This document shows positions 24,523-33,956 of a DNA stretch of 64,000 nucleotides, one piece after another. The first letter of the stretch is position 1; every line of letters starts with the position of its first letter. The stretch is from assembly GCA_017403825.1 (NCBI GenBank), contig JAFRDO010000026.1:1-64000 (forward strand). The letters run 5' to 3'. Below the pieces are notes generated by a model. That model was not told where the DNA came from, did no database searches, and saw only the letters and a program-made list of their open reading frames with translations. A program made the position numbers and the translations under genes. Source of the DNA: Kiritimatiellia bacterium (lineage in GTDB: Bacteria; Verrucomicrobiota; Kiritimatiellia; RFP12; UBA1067).

Positions 24523-26957
24523 CGGAGGAGCATTATCGTACCAGGGAGTCCTTCGACGCGGCCAACGATCGCAAACCAGCCCATGTTCCAGTTCTCCGAA
24601 GACGGCTCAAACGTCCAAGATGAGACTATCGGCATCGTAGTGCTAGGCTCGGTCTGCTTTCCGCAGCGCGTCCACTTGCCGTTAGCCGTGCCGTCGTGGC
24701 GGTAGACATGCACGAAGTTCAGGCCGTCGAGGCCCTCTGGCGAATACTTGAACTTGAGCTTCGCGGACGTAAACGACGACGGGTGAGTCGGGTCATCGAC
24801 CTCCGGCCCGTCGGAGAAGTAGCCGATGCGCCACACGGCGATCACCTTGTCCGCGCCAAGACCGTCAAGCCCCGCCGGAATGTCATCGCGGTCGATCGCG
24901 TACAACTCAGAGAACACGTAGTTATTCAGCGTCGCGCCCGTGAACTCGTAGTTGAAGATATTGGCGAGACGGCTCGCGTTCAAAGCGGTATCGACTGCGG
25001 TCGTCCAGTAGTCGCCGACGCACCTGTAGCCGCTCCTGTTCGGAACGCTGCGCGGCAATTTGAGCCGCCCCTTGTTCACGGCGAACCAGCCGTTCGTGCC
25101 GTTCGGGTTGGCGGAGGTCGTGTTGTAGGCCATCACACCAAAGCGTCCAAAATCCAGGTCGCGCATCACACCACCACCATCCGCGAATATCTGCCCGTAA
25201 TGAACGAATCCGCGGGGCGAGGCGGCATCGCGAAGCGCCGTGACCGGATCCTCAAACGCAATCTTGCCCCAGCCACGGATCAAACCGGTATTGGTCGTTC
25301 TTGAGTCGATCGCTAGGGGATACGCGATTCCTCCACCTGAACCATAGGCAATCTCGTTGTTGAAAAGCACCGAACCGCCGCTCATCTTCAATAGCGCGCG
25401 CGATGTCGTCCTTTCGCCCGGACCAACCACCATACGAGTGACGTTGGAGACAACGCCAGCTCCTGCGACCTCCAGCGTTCCAATCGCATAAGACTCATAG
25501 GCAATGAAGATGTTCGTCGCATTGAGAACGGCATGGTCGGCAACTGAGACAACTCCTGTGGCGGAGCCGGCCTTGCCGACATACAAGATGTTGTTTGTGA
25601 TGCTCATGTACGAATTGCCTCCGAGAGAAACCGTGCCTATGGCACCGGGCTGGCCCCCAACCCAGAAATAATGGCCGTGATCGGCCCTCGCGGAATCAGT
25701 CAGAGTATAGTATCCTTTCGCGCCGGTGTTATAGCCGACATAAAATGTTTGAGGCTCCACAAACTGGCAGTTCCCGCTCAACGCAAGCGTACCAGTGCTG
25801 TAAGCGCCACTTGCAACGATGATCGTGGGGTTGGTGACGCAGCTCGTGCCACAGACCTCGAATCGCCCTACCGATGAAGCACCTGTCCCGACATACACGT
25901 AACTCTTTGGGAAGACGAGCGAAGCGGAATCGCACACAGAAACCGACCCCGTCGAGCTGATGCCATTGGCAATGTGAAGCCTTCCACCGTTATCAATAGT
26001 CATCCGCGAGGAATCGTTGAGCGTGATCGACCCTTTCGCCGTATTGGCAAAACCGACATACACATAATTGGAGGCGGCGAACACCGAGTTGTCGTTAAGG
26101 ACGATGCATCCCTCCTCACGATCATGAGCGGCTGTGGATGTTGTAGCACGGCCACCAAGCCTCCACGTGGCATTGCCGGAAAGATAGCCGTTGTCGTTTA
26201 GGGTGATAGTGGCAAGAGAATTGGCGTACACGCCAATGGCTACATTCTTTTCAGCAAAAAACCGTCCGTTACCGTTCACGATAATGTCGTTTTGTGAATA
26301 GTTTCGTGCGGTCAATCCCATCCATATCTCATAAGTGTTGTCAAAGAAATCGCCTTCGTTTATGAGCGTCGAACAGCTGCCGGTCTGGCCTTTGTAGCCG
26401 AAATAGAACGTCCATCCGTCGCCACCCGTCTTGCGTACCGTAGCGCCTGCATGGTTGTGGAAGATGCTTGGCGTGCCATCCATCTGAAAACGAAACTTTT
26501 GCTCAATGGTGAGCGAACCGAAGTTGTCAAAGCGGGCAAGCGTTCCCTTAGACGTAGCGTACTCACCAAGATCCAATGTGCGTGTTGTTATTGAGCCGTA
26601 GTTGGTTACAACGCCCGTGGAGTTGGCGGACATCGCAAGAAAAATGCCGCCGTCCGAATTTGCGCTGTTCTTTGCAGTCAGCGTTGCATTGGGCTCCACA
26701 TAGAGCGTTCCGTTGTCGACATGGACAAAACCGCCGGCAGCAGACGTACCGCCCTGTATCGTGAGAGGCGAAGTCTTGAGCGTTGCGCTGTTGATTGTCG
26801 CATCGTCGGCGCTAGTCGGCAACTCTCCGCCCCAAGCGGCGGTGTTCGACCAGTAGTATGGTGCAGAGCCTTGCGGGGCATATGAGACGTTTGCGGCGAA
26901 CAACGACAGGGAAGCCGTCAGCAGCGTCGCAAGAATTGTTCCGCATAGTGTTCTCAT
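24519..26957 (-). CDS. Giant secreted beta-solenoid protein 2 with conserved C-terminal domain
   Basis: 812 residues from ATG 26957, after a GGAAAGGAA site. MRTLCGTILATLLTASLSLFAA is a signal peptide. Residues of about 60-550 are repeated 25-35-residue units (SLGGNSYMSITNNILYVGKAGSATGVVSVADHAVL) of a beta-solenoid. The last 250 residues are strikingly like the end of the protein at 31438-33858: WFAVNKGRLKLPRS, CVGDYW, NYVFSELYAIDRDDIPAGLDGLGADK, VWRIGYFSDGPEVDDPTHP, VYRHDGTANGKW, NWNMGWFAIVGR. It ends PGTIMLLR. No autotransporter beta-barrel is visible. Function unknown; the signal suggests a surface or secreted protein. Confidence 0.85.
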   Translation of the reverse strand: MRTLCGTILATLLTASLSLFAANVSYAPQGSAPYYWSNTAAWGGELPTSADDATINSATLKTSPLTIQGGTSAAGGFVHVDNGTLYVEPNATLTAKNSANSDGGIFLAMSANSTGVVTNYGSITTRTLDLGEYATSKGTLARFDNFGSLTIEQKFRFQMDGTPSIFHNHAGATVRKTGGDGWTFYFGYKGQTGSCSTLINEGDFFDNTYEIWMGLTARNYSQNDIIVNGNGRFFAEKNVAIGVYANSLATITLNDNGYLSGNATWRLGGRATTSTAAHDREEGCIVLNDNSVFAASNYVYVGFANTAKGSITLNDSSRMTIDNGGRLHIANGISSTGSVSVCDSASLVFPKSYVYVGTGASSVGRFEVCGTSCVTNPTIIVASGAYSTGTLALSGNCQFVEPQTFYVGYNTGAKGYYTLTDSARADHGHYFWVGGQPGAIGTVSLGGNSYMSITNNILYVGKAGSATGVVSVADHAVLNATNIFIAYESYAIGTLEVAGAGVVSNVTRMVVGPGERTTSRALLKMSGGSVLFNNEIAYGSGGGIAYPLAIDSRTTNTGLIRGWGKIAFEDPVTALRDAASPRGFVHYGQIFADGGGVMRDLDFGRFGVMAYNTTSANPNGTNGWFAVNKGRLKLPRSVPNRSGYRCVGDYWTTAVDTALNASRLANIFNYEFTGATLNNYVFSELYAIDRDDIPAGLDGLGADKVIAVWRIGYFSDGPEVDDPTHPSSFTSAKLKFKYSPEGLDGLNFVHVYRHDGTANGKWTRCGKQTEPSTTMPIVSSWTFEPSSENWNMGWFAIVGRVEGLPGTIMLLR

Positions 26958-28261
26958 TTCAGCTGTTCCTTTCCTGTTTGCTTGAAGCAGAAGATTTCCA
27001 TCGCCCCCGGATCCATCCAGTATTCGCTGGAATAAAGCGAGGCGTCCACGACCGTACCGTCGTCGCGGATGCGTTTCACTCCCGGTGCGAGGCCGATCTT
27101 CAGCGTAAGCTCCTTGTCGGGACTGCGGTTGACGACTGCAAGGCATTCATTGCCGCCGTTCGTCAGGCGAGAAACGACAGCGCCTCCGTCCGGCGTCTCA
27201 AGCGACTTCACCCACTTCGGCAGGTCGTCAGTCGCCAGCCGCACGGTGCCAGGCGGCAGGAATTTGCCCGTAAGCCTAGTCCCTTCGCCCGGCCACGGAA
27301 CGCCGGTATGACGGACCTTCTCAACCTTCGCGCCAAGGAAGACGACGGCCCTGGCCTGAAGCTCCCTGTTCACGCGGCGCATCCGCTCGTAGACAGTGGA
27401 GCGTTTCCCGTCCGGCGCAAGCGGACGCCCTTGTGAGAACATCTTCCCGGGATTCTTCGGATCGACACAGTAGTTGTAGTACCACAGGCCCTGCGCACCA
27501 TAGGCGAGGTTGGAATTCTGCTGGAGGCGCAAGTGCCCCTCCGTCGCGATCGGATAGTCGTTGCCGGGCTTGTGGCGGAGCGCACAGGAAATCGCGAACG
27601 CCCAGTATGGCCTGCCCGTCCTCTTCGACGTGTCGAGCACCGTCTCAAGCGAATGGTACCAGTTCGTCTGGAGATGGCAGTCGCCCGTCGCCGGACGGAA
27701 CGTCGGCGTCGGGAAGAGTCCTGGATTCAGCACAGGATACTGGTCGAAGCTCAGGATCGGAGTTGGCACCTTCTCGATGAACTGGCCGATGTATTCCTCG
27801 AACGTCGGCACTTTGTACCAGTATTGCATCCTGTCCACACGCCCAAACCAGTTGACGATGCTGGGGTGGACCGAATCGACCGCCTGGATAAGGCGTACGG
27901 CACGCCCCAGGTTGTCAAAATCGTTCACGCTCGGCTCGTCGCGCACATAGTAGGCCATGAGCGCGGGATGGTCCTTCACGGCGGCGGCGAACTGCGAGCC
28001 GTCCGCCTCGAACAGCTTGCGGTTCGAAAACAGCAGTTTTATGCCAGCCCGCTGGGCCAAGTCAAGGCAATTGCGGGCCTGTTCGGCGGTTCCGAAGCCC
28101 TGCATGAGCGCCGTCAACCCGCACTCTTTCGCCTCCATGTAGCGTATCTCAAGGTCTGACGCCGTGGCGGAAAACCCGTCGTAGCCCATGATGGGCAACT
28201 TGTCGGCTGCAAACGCCGCCGACATTGCGCCAAACACAGTTGCTGCAACAAATCCTCTCAT
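26954..28261 (-). CDS. Secreted TIM-barrel glycosidase-like protein (copy 2)
   Basis: 435 residues from ATG 28261. A signal peptide (MRGFVAATVFGAMSAAFAA) is followed by a TIM-barrel-like domain: LPIMGYDGFSATASDLEIRYMEAKECGLTAL, ALMAYYVRDEPSVNDFDNLGRAVRLIQ, PTPILSFDQYPVL and TFRPATGDCHLQTNWYHSLETVL. The Glu of YYVRDEPS sits after the fourth strand, as in clan GH-A acid/base residues, but I see no certain nucleophile. The last 100 residues form a beta domain (PDKELTLKIGLAPGVKRIRDDGTVVDASLY). It is a close paralogue of the N-terminal 430 residues of the 694-residue fusion at 29322-31406. Overlaps the following solenoid gene by ATGA. Confidence 0.78.
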   Translation of the reverse strand: MRGFVAATVFGAMSAAFAADKLPIMGYDGFSATASDLEIRYMEAKECGLTALMQGFGTAEQARNCLDLAQRAGIKLLFSNRKLFEADGSQFAAAVKDHPALMAYYVRDEPSVNDFDNLGRAVRLIQAVDSVHPSIVNWFGRVDRMQYWYKVPTFEEYIGQFIEKVPTPILSFDQYPVLNPGLFPTPTFRPATGDCHLQTNWYHSLETVLDTSKRTGRPYWAFAISCALRHKPGNDYPIATEGHLRLQQNSNLAYGAQGLWYYNYCVDPKNPGKMFSQGRPLAPDGKRSTVYERMRRVNRELQARAVVFLGAKVEKVRHTGVPWPGEGTRLTGKFLPPGTVRLATDDLPKWVKSLETPDGGAVVSRLTNGGNECLAVVNRSPDKELTLKIGLAPGVKRIRDDGTVVDASLYSSEYWMDPGAMEIFCFKQTGKEQLK

Positions 28262-28284
28262 CTTCACGCCTCCCCTAACACCCG

Positions 28285-29325
28285 TCAACTGAACGATATC
28301 TCGTAGCACTCGCCGTTGAAGTTGCGCCCGGCCACGACAACCGGAACCTTGCCGTTGAACAATCCCTGCCACTCGAAGTGCAGATGACCGCAGAGCATCG
28401 CCTTGAAGTTGCCCTGCTTAGCCAGGAACGCGAAAAGATCCTTGAACGCCTTCGGAGCCTTGGTCTTCTCATAGTCCTCGCCCATCATGTAGTAGGAGTC
28501 AAGGTTGTTGGGCTTAGGAAAGTAGCTGGCCTTGCGTTCGCGGTGCATCTCGAGATCGGCCTCATGAATTTCCCGAGAGAACGGAGGCATATGGCACATC
28601 AGCACCGTTGGCAGGCCCTTCGCGAACTCGGTTTTGATCATCTGCACCATCCTGTCGCGGATGAACCGCGACATCTCGCAGTTGTCGAACGCCACGAAGT
28701 TCACGCCGTTGATGACTCGGGACGCCACGACGAGCGGGTTGCCGATCGCCTTCTCGTACCGTGCGCGGAGCTTGTCCTCATCAGCCGCGTTGCGAGGGTT
28801 CATGCCAGGCGTGTGAAGGCCGTGTCCCTCGTGGTTGCCGAGCGACGAGAAGACGTCCACCCCTGCGAACGACCGCGTGATGCAGGCGATGTTAGCCTCG
28901 CTGCGGAAATCGAACAGGTCGCCCGTGTTGAGCAGCGGGATTTTCTTCCGCTTGGCGTAGGCGATCGTGGCGGCGAGCGACTGCACTGCGAACGGGAATC
29001 CTCCGCGCCCGAAGACACCGTTGTTCCGAGCCTCATATAGGCGCAGGTCCTTCGCGCCGTAAGAAAGGATGTCGGCTGCGTCAGCCATGCTCACATGCGT
29101 ATCCGAAAAGTGTAGCGCCGTAAACGGCTTCTTCGCCCCTACCGAGAGCTTGATTTGCTTCGGCTGGAGGTACTGCTCGATGAGGTTGTCTTCGAGCGAG
29201 GCCTTGAGGTCGAGACGCTTCTGGCGTTCAAGAGGCTGTGTTGCGTCTGATATCGCCGCCAGCGCGGGCGCGAACATTCCCGCCGCGCCAAGCGCAAGGA
29301 ATCCCCTTCTGTTCAGGTCTGTCAT
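28285..29325 (-). CDS. Tat-exported calcineurin-like metallophosphoesterase (copy 1)
   Basis: 346 residues. MTDLNRRGFLALGAAGMFAPALAA is a twin-arginine signal. Motifs: ALHFSDTH, LNTGDLFDF, SLGNHEGHG, LMCHMPPF and LCGHLHFE, the complete dimetal set. Homologous to the copy at 20676-21692 (KLSVGAKKPFTALHFSD versus ELKVGAKKPFELLHISD). The start overlaps the stop of the TIM-esterase gene by ATGA. Its presence beside secreted glycosidase-like genes suggests a phosphorylated-glycan substrate, which is inference only. Confidence 0.88.
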   Translation of the reverse strand: MTDLNRRGFLALGAAGMFAPALAAISDATQPLERQKRLDLKASLEDNLIEQYLQPKQIKLSVGAKKPFTALHFSDTHVSMADAADILSYGAKDLRLYEARNNGVFGRGGFPFAVQSLAATIAYAKRKKIPLLNTGDLFDFRSEANIACITRSFAGVDVFSSLGNHEGHGLHTPGMNPRNAADEDKLRARYEKAIGNPLVVASRVINGVNFVAFDNCEMSRFIRDRMVQMIKTEFAKGLPTVLMCHMPPFSREIHEADLEMHRERKASYFPKPNNLDSYYMMGEDYEKTKAPKAFKDLFAFLAKQGNFKAMLCGHLHFEWQGLFNGKVPVVVAGRNFNGECYEISFS

Positions 29326-31406
29326 TTCGTCTTCTGCCCTTTCTTGCCTACGCCTTCGGTGAGCATGGCGAGGAATTCGTCATGGTGGCCATAGCGGCAG
29401 GCGATGCCGCGCGCGGCGCATATCTCGGCGAACTTGTGCCGGAACGTGCCGGAGTGCGTGGGATCCTTCGCCAGCTCGCCCGGCTTCGGCGCGGGCGGCC
29501 CGTCGTGCACGAACGCCGGCGCGCGCGACGGCGTGCAGCGCCTGAGCAGACCCGCAGGAGAATACTTCTCGATCCACGGCAAAACCTCAGCACGGTGATC
29601 GAACCACGTCTGGAAGTCCGGGTAGCCGAAAAGGCGGGCGCCGTACTTGGAATTCGGAATCCACTCGCGCATCTCCTTCGGGTCGATGGAGGTCTGCGGG
29701 TACTGTGTGTACACGGCGCGTATGCCGAATTCGTTGTCGCCAGTGAGCGACGCATAGAGGACGGCATGCGCCCCTGCGCTGCTGCCGGTCAGGCCGATGC
29801 GCGACAAATCGATGTTCCATTCCTTCGCCTTCGACCGCACGAACCGGATCGCCGCCATCACATCGTCCATGCATACGCGTACCGGCGGCTTCACGTCACC
29901 GGCGTCCTTCAGCAGCCTGTACTCTACGGAGACGAGCGCCACGCCTTCCGCCTTGCATTTCGGTATGCGTCCTCCGAGACGCGAATCCCTCCTGTCGCCG
30001 TTCATGAATCCGCCGCCATGCACGAATATGATGGCGGGCGTTGGCGCACCCGAACCTTCCGGCAGCCACACGTCCATACGCTGCATCGGATGCTTGCCGT
30101 ACGCCACGGAATCGAACGTCGGCGGCGGAAGCGACGCATCCGTTTTCGCCGTCTGCGGGGCCTGAAAGATTTCGGCCATACCCGGGTCGAGCCAGAACTC
30201 GTTCGTGTAGAGCGAGGCGTCCAGTATCGTGCCGTCATCCCTAATGTACTTCGCTCCCTTGGCAAGCGCAATCTTGAGCGTGAGTTCCTTTTCCGGGTTC
30301 CTGTTCACGACAACCAGATATTCTCTGCCGCCGTTCACAAGGCGAGAAACCACCGCTCCGCCGTCCGGCGTCTCGAGAGACTTGACCCACGAGGGCAAAT
30401 CCTTCTCCGACAGCCTGGTGACCCCCAATGGCACGCTCTCGCCAGTATGGCGAACCGACTTTACGTCGGCTCCGAGAAAGACGAACGCCCTGCGCTGAAG
30501 TTCCTTGTTGACGCGCCTCACCCTGTCGTACACGGTCGTGCGCTTTCCGTCGAGTGCGAGCGCATGACCATGAATCATGATCTTGGACTTGTAAAAGTCG
30601 CGATAGTCGGTTCTGTAGTCATAGTAGATGAGACCCTGAGCCCCGTACGCAAGATTCGCGTATTGCTGAAGCCTTATATGCCCTTCCTCAGGCACGGGAT
30701 TGTCGCCGTCAGGCTGATGGCGCATCGCACACAGGCAGGCATGCGCCCAGAACGGCTTGCCGCTGCTTTTGGACGCCGAAAGCACAGTCTCAAGCGCATG
30801 ATACCAGTTCGTCATGACGAGACAATCGCCGCTCACGGGCCGGAACGGAGCCGAAGGGAATCTCCCTTCGATCAGCACCGGATACTGGTCAAAGCTCAAT
30901 ATGGGCGTAGGCACTTGCTCAAGAAAGCGCGATATGTATTCCTCGTAGGAATTCACGCCGTACCAACGCTTCATATTGTACACGCGCCCGAAGAGATTGA
31001 CCACGCAAGGATGGGAGGGGTCAACTTTCTGGATGTCACGTACAACCTGCCCTATCTTCGGCAACAGCGAGACGTCCGGCTCGTCCCACGCATAATGGAA
31101 CAGCAACGCTGGATGGCCTTTGATGGCGTTGACGAGCGCCATGTGGTTTGTCTTGTACAGGTCGGTGTAGAAAGAAGCCTTGATGCCTGCGGCTTGCGCG
31201 GCATCAAGCGCAGCAACCGCCTGGGACACGGTCTTTGGCACAAGCGCCACGGCGGTGAAGCCAGCGTCGCGGACTTCCTTCATTCGCGCACTGTCCATCT
31301 TTGCGATCGGCTCACTGCAAAACGCGATGAGCGGCAGTTCTTCGGCGGCAAATGTCGCAACCGCCGCCAAAAGCAGTCCGGCCACAACACAAGTTCTCGT
31401 TTTCAT
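29322..31406 (-). CDS. Secreted TIM-barrel protein fused to an alpha/beta-hydrolase esterase
   Basis: 694 residues from ATG 31406 (AGGAG 7 nt upstream; ATGs at 31436 and 31421 are less likely). Signal peptide MKTRTCVVAGLLLAAVATFAA. Residues of about 25-430 are the same TIM-barrel family as the gene at 26954-28261 (YAWDEPDVSLLPKIGQVVRDIQ, PTPILSFDQYPVL, TNWYHALETVL). From about 445 comes an esterase: MDVWLPEGSG, oxyanion HGGGF near 463, and nucleophile GSSAG near 543, as in BD-FAE or acetylxylan-type esterases; the C-terminal CRYGHHDEF supplies a candidate His. The fusion joins debranching and glycan-binding/cleaving roles in one chain, by inference. Confidence 0.83.
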   Translation of the reverse strand: MKTRTCVVAGLLLAAVATFAAEELPLIAFCSEPIAKMDSARMKEVRDAGFTAVALVPKTVSQAVAALDAAQAAGIKASFYTDLYKTNHMALVNAIKGHPALLFHYAWDEPDVSLLPKIGQVVRDIQKVDPSHPCVVNLFGRVYNMKRWYGVNSYEEYISRFLEQVPTPILSFDQYPVLIEGRFPSAPFRPVSGDCLVMTNWYHALETVLSASKSSGKPFWAHACLCAMRHQPDGDNPVPEEGHIRLQQYANLAYGAQGLIYYDYRTDYRDFYKSKIMIHGHALALDGKRTTVYDRVRRVNKELQRRAFVFLGADVKSVRHTGESVPLGVTRLSEKDLPSWVKSLETPDGGAVVSRLVNGGREYLVVVNRNPEKELTLKIALAKGAKYIRDDGTILDASLYTNEFWLDPGMAEIFQAPQTAKTDASLPPPTFDSVAYGKHPMQRMDVWLPEGSGAPTPAIIFVHGGGFMNGDRRDSRLGGRIPKCKAEGVALVSVEYRLLKDAGDVKPPVRVCMDDVMAAIRFVRSKAKEWNIDLSRIGLTGSSAGAHAVLYASLTGDNEFGIRAVYTQYPQTSIDPKEMREWIPNSKYGARLFGYPDFQTWFDHRAEVLPWIEKYSPAGLLRRCTPSRAPAFVHDGPPAPKPGELAKDPTHSGTFRHKFAEICAARGIACRYGHHDEFLAMLTEGVGKKGQKTK

Positions 31407-31437
31407 CCGTTGCTCCTGCATTGCGCGCCGTCGCATC

Positions 31438-33858
31438 TTAATGTATGATGACGGTCATGCCGAGCGGATCTATGCGGCCCGTGACGGCGAACCAGCCCAT
31501 GTTCCAGTTGGCTTCGCTCGGCTCGTGGACCGTTGCCCAGATGACCGGGCTTTCCGTCGAGGGCTTCGCCCGCCCCACGCACCTCCAGCTCCCATTCGCA
31601 GTGCCGTCGTGACGATACACGCGCAGGACGGTCAAACCGTCCAGTAGGTTGCTGTCAGTGGAATAGCGGAACCTGAGCTGCGCCGAGGTGAATGCCGCCG
31701 GATGCGTCGGCTCGTCGACCTCCGGTCCGTCGGAGAAGTGGCCGATGCGCCACACCGCAAGCGTCCTGTCCGCACCGATCGAATCCAGTCCGGCAGGAAT
31801 GTCGTCGCGATCGGCGGCGTACAGTTCAGCGAACATGTAGTTGTTCAGCTCCGCGCCGACCATCGTGTACATGAACGTATTCGCAAGGCGATTCGTAGCG
31901 CCAAACTGGACTGCCCAGTAGTCGCCTACGCAACGGTGCGAAGCAGACTTGCGCGGCAGGCTGCGCGGCAGCTTGAGGCGGCCCTTGTTCACCGCATACC
32001 AGCCGTTCGTGCTGCCGTCATGGTTGGGGAGGGTGTTGTCATAGGTCAGCACGCCAAGACGGCCACAGTCGAGGTCGCGCATCTGTCCGCCTCCATCGGC
32101 AATGATCGGACCGTACTGCGTAATGCCGCCAGGGCCCTCGAAAGCGCCAGGATTCTCCGAATTCATGTTCTTGACCATCGCAATCGGATCGGTGAACGCC
32201 AGCTTGCCCCAGCCGGTGATGGTGCCGTAGGTCGTGTCACGATTCGGATTGAGCCAGATGACGGTGTTGTTCTTGCCTTGTCCGATGTTAAACAGAATCG
32301 TGCCGCCGCGCATCTCCAGTCTGCCAGAGCCGTTTCCATAGGAACCAAGCTGAAGTTGGAAGACGTTTGAAACGACACCGTTTTCTCCCACAATGAACCG
32401 ACCGGCCGAACTGCTTCCCGTCGCCACCGTGATGTTCGAGGCGACCACACAGCCGCCAGCCACGTCAAATGTACCCTTCGAACTGCTGCCGTCCGCCACC
32501 GTGATGACTGGAGCGACAACGTAGCCATTGTTTGTAACCGTCGCATACCCTGCCGACAACCATTTTCGCGCTACGTACAGCGCGTTTGTCGTAAGCAAAG
32601 TCAACTGGGCGTTGTCTGCGACCGTCAGAGAAGCAGTCGTATCACGATGCTCGCCTACCGAAACTCTACTCAGAACTGAAACCGAGGCGTTGTCCTTGAT
32701 CGTAAGAGATCCATTGCCTTGTCTTCCACTGGCAACATGGATATAGCCACCGAACGCGGCTGTTGAGGCATCCTTGAACGTCAAATTCCCTGTAGAGCCA
32801 TAGTCAGAGTCATTACCGTGGGCAACGTATCCATTCGCAACACACTCCAAATGCGACTGGCCGCTGAAGGTGGCCGTTCCCAAACCATTCGAGTAGCACC
32901 CGACGCAAATCACGTCATTCGTCACACACGACGAATCCGCCGCCACCAATTCGCCCGTTGTGGAAGAGGCACTTCCACCCACATAAAGATACGTACCGGC
33001 TCTTAGACTGGCATTGTCGTGCAGCTCCACTCGTCCTGCGCCTAAGCTCATTGCGCCTACATACAGAACATTCGGAAGATCGACACGGGAGTTGTCGTTC
33101 AGCGACAGGCATCCGAATGAATTCGTGTTCGCTCCAAGATGGATGTATCCTTTTGTCTTCACAATGGCCGCATCATTCGAAAGGATGATGTACGCCAATG
33201 AGTTTGGACCTCTGCTGTTCTGGTTCACACGGGCGGGGGCGACGATGTTTCCAGAACCTGTCAAGCGACTGTTGTCCTTCATCACAAGGGTGCCGAGAGT
33301 GTTGTTCGCTTCGCTCATATAAATGTGGCCATTGGCCGTAAAGGTTCCTGACTTTGCAAGCACGATATGGTTTGTGGTTCCGGAATTCGCGCCCGCACGA
33401 AGCTGGTCGCCAGAGGGGAAAGTAAAATTCCCTTCAGAAATGAGTGTGCTCACAGTTCCAGCAACACTCGCGCCCAGATAGAAGTGGTAACCGCCGCCGC
33501 CCGTCTTGTTCACGGTACCGCCCTCGTGGTTGTAGAAGATGCTCGGCGTACCCAAGACGCCCATGCGGAGACGGCTGCCAATTGTGAGCGTACCATAGTT
33601 GTCAACCTGCGCCAAAGCACCCTTGCTGGCGGAGTACTTGCCAAGGTCAAGCTCATCGACCTTCATTGTGCCGTAGTTCTCGACTTTACCTGTCGCACCG
33701 GCAGTCGTGGCAATTGACATGTTGCCTGTCACCTCAAAACTGTCGCTTGACCCAACGACAAGCACATCGTTCAAGTTCGTGCTTGCTATCGTTGTTGAAT
33801 CTGCTATCGCCAACATCGGCATTACCGCAAAGGTTGCCACAACACCAATTATCTTCAT
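31438..33858 (-). CDS. Giant secreted beta-solenoid protein 1 with conserved C-terminal domain
   Basis: 806 residues; signal peptide MKIIGVVATFAVMPMLAIA. ATG 33858 is preceded by AAGGAGAAAG. Repeats of 25-35 residues fill residues 30-540 (LSLNDNSRVDLPNVLYVGAMSLGAGRVELHDNASLRAGTYLYVGGSASSTTGELVAADS). The last 250 residues share the conserved C-terminal domain: WYAVNKGRLKLPRS, CVGDYW, NYMFAELYAADRDDIPAGLDSIGADR, VWRIGHFSDGPEVDEPTHP, VYRHDGTANGSW, NWNMGWFAVTGR, ending GMTVIIH. It is the first gene of the 13-kb operon, with its own extended -10 promoter, divergent from the CE7 esterase. Confidence 0.85.
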   Translation of the reverse strand: MKIIGVVATFAVMPMLAIADSTTIASTNLNDVLVVGSSDSFEVTGNMSIATTAGATGKVENYGTMKVDELDLGKYSASKGALAQVDNYGTLTIGSRLRMGVLGTPSIFYNHEGGTVNKTGGGGYHFYLGASVAGTVSTLISEGNFTFPSGDQLRAGANSGTTNHIVLAKSGTFTANGHIYMSEANNTLGTLVMKDNSRLTGSGNIVAPARVNQNSRGPNSLAYIILSNDAAIVKTKGYIHLGANTNSFGCLSLNDNSRVDLPNVLYVGAMSLGAGRVELHDNASLRAGTYLYVGGSASSTTGELVAADSSCVTNDVICVGCYSNGLGTATFSGQSHLECVANGYVAHGNDSDYGSTGNLTFKDASTAAFGGYIHVASGRQGNGSLTIKDNASVSVLSRVSVGEHRDTTASLTVADNAQLTLLTTNALYVARKWLSAGYATVTNNGYVVAPVITVADGSSSKGTFDVAGGCVVASNITVATGSSSAGRFIVGENGVVSNVFQLQLGSYGNGSGRLEMRGGTILFNIGQGKNNTVIWLNPNRDTTYGTITGWGKLAFTDPIAMVKNMNSENPGAFEGPGGITQYGPIIADGGGQMRDLDCGRLGVLTYDNTLPNHDGSTNGWYAVNKGRLKLPRSLPRKSASHRCVGDYWAVQFGATNRLANTFMYTMVGAELNNYMFAELYAADRDDIPAGLDSIGADRTLAVWRIGHFSDGPEVDEPTHPAAFTSAQLRFRYSTDSNLLDGLTVLRVYRHDGTANGSWRCVGRAKPSTESPVIWATVHEPSEANWNMGWFAVTGRIDPLGMTVIIH

Positions 33859-33901
33859 TACTCTTTCTCCTTACTTAACGTTAGCTCTCTTGGTATCATG
33901 C

Positions 33902-33907
33902 ATTATA
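33902..33907 (-). promoter_or_regulatory. Extended -10 promoter of the secreted 13-kb operon
   Basis: TGTGATATAATGC on the minus strand, TATAAT at 33907-33902. The leader to ATG 33858 is about 43 nt with AAGGAGAAAG. It is divergent from the -10 at 33957-33962, which lies 49 bp away. Confidence 0.68.
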
Positions 33908-33956
33908 TCACAGTCACCGCCCTGTCCGCAAGCATGGCCCGGTCCTAAAATTGTGA

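Noticed and set aside
22837..24705. Plus-strand open frame of 622 codons
   Set aside because: Antisense shadow of the FAD oxidoreductase, whose GAGPGG motif and signal peptide fix the real strand.
29238..31448. Long plus-strand open frame of 736 codons
   Set aside because: It is antisense to the TIM-esterase gene and is rich in Arg, His and Leu with no motif. High GC makes such antisense frames common here; the minus-strand gene has a signal peptide and catalytic motifs.
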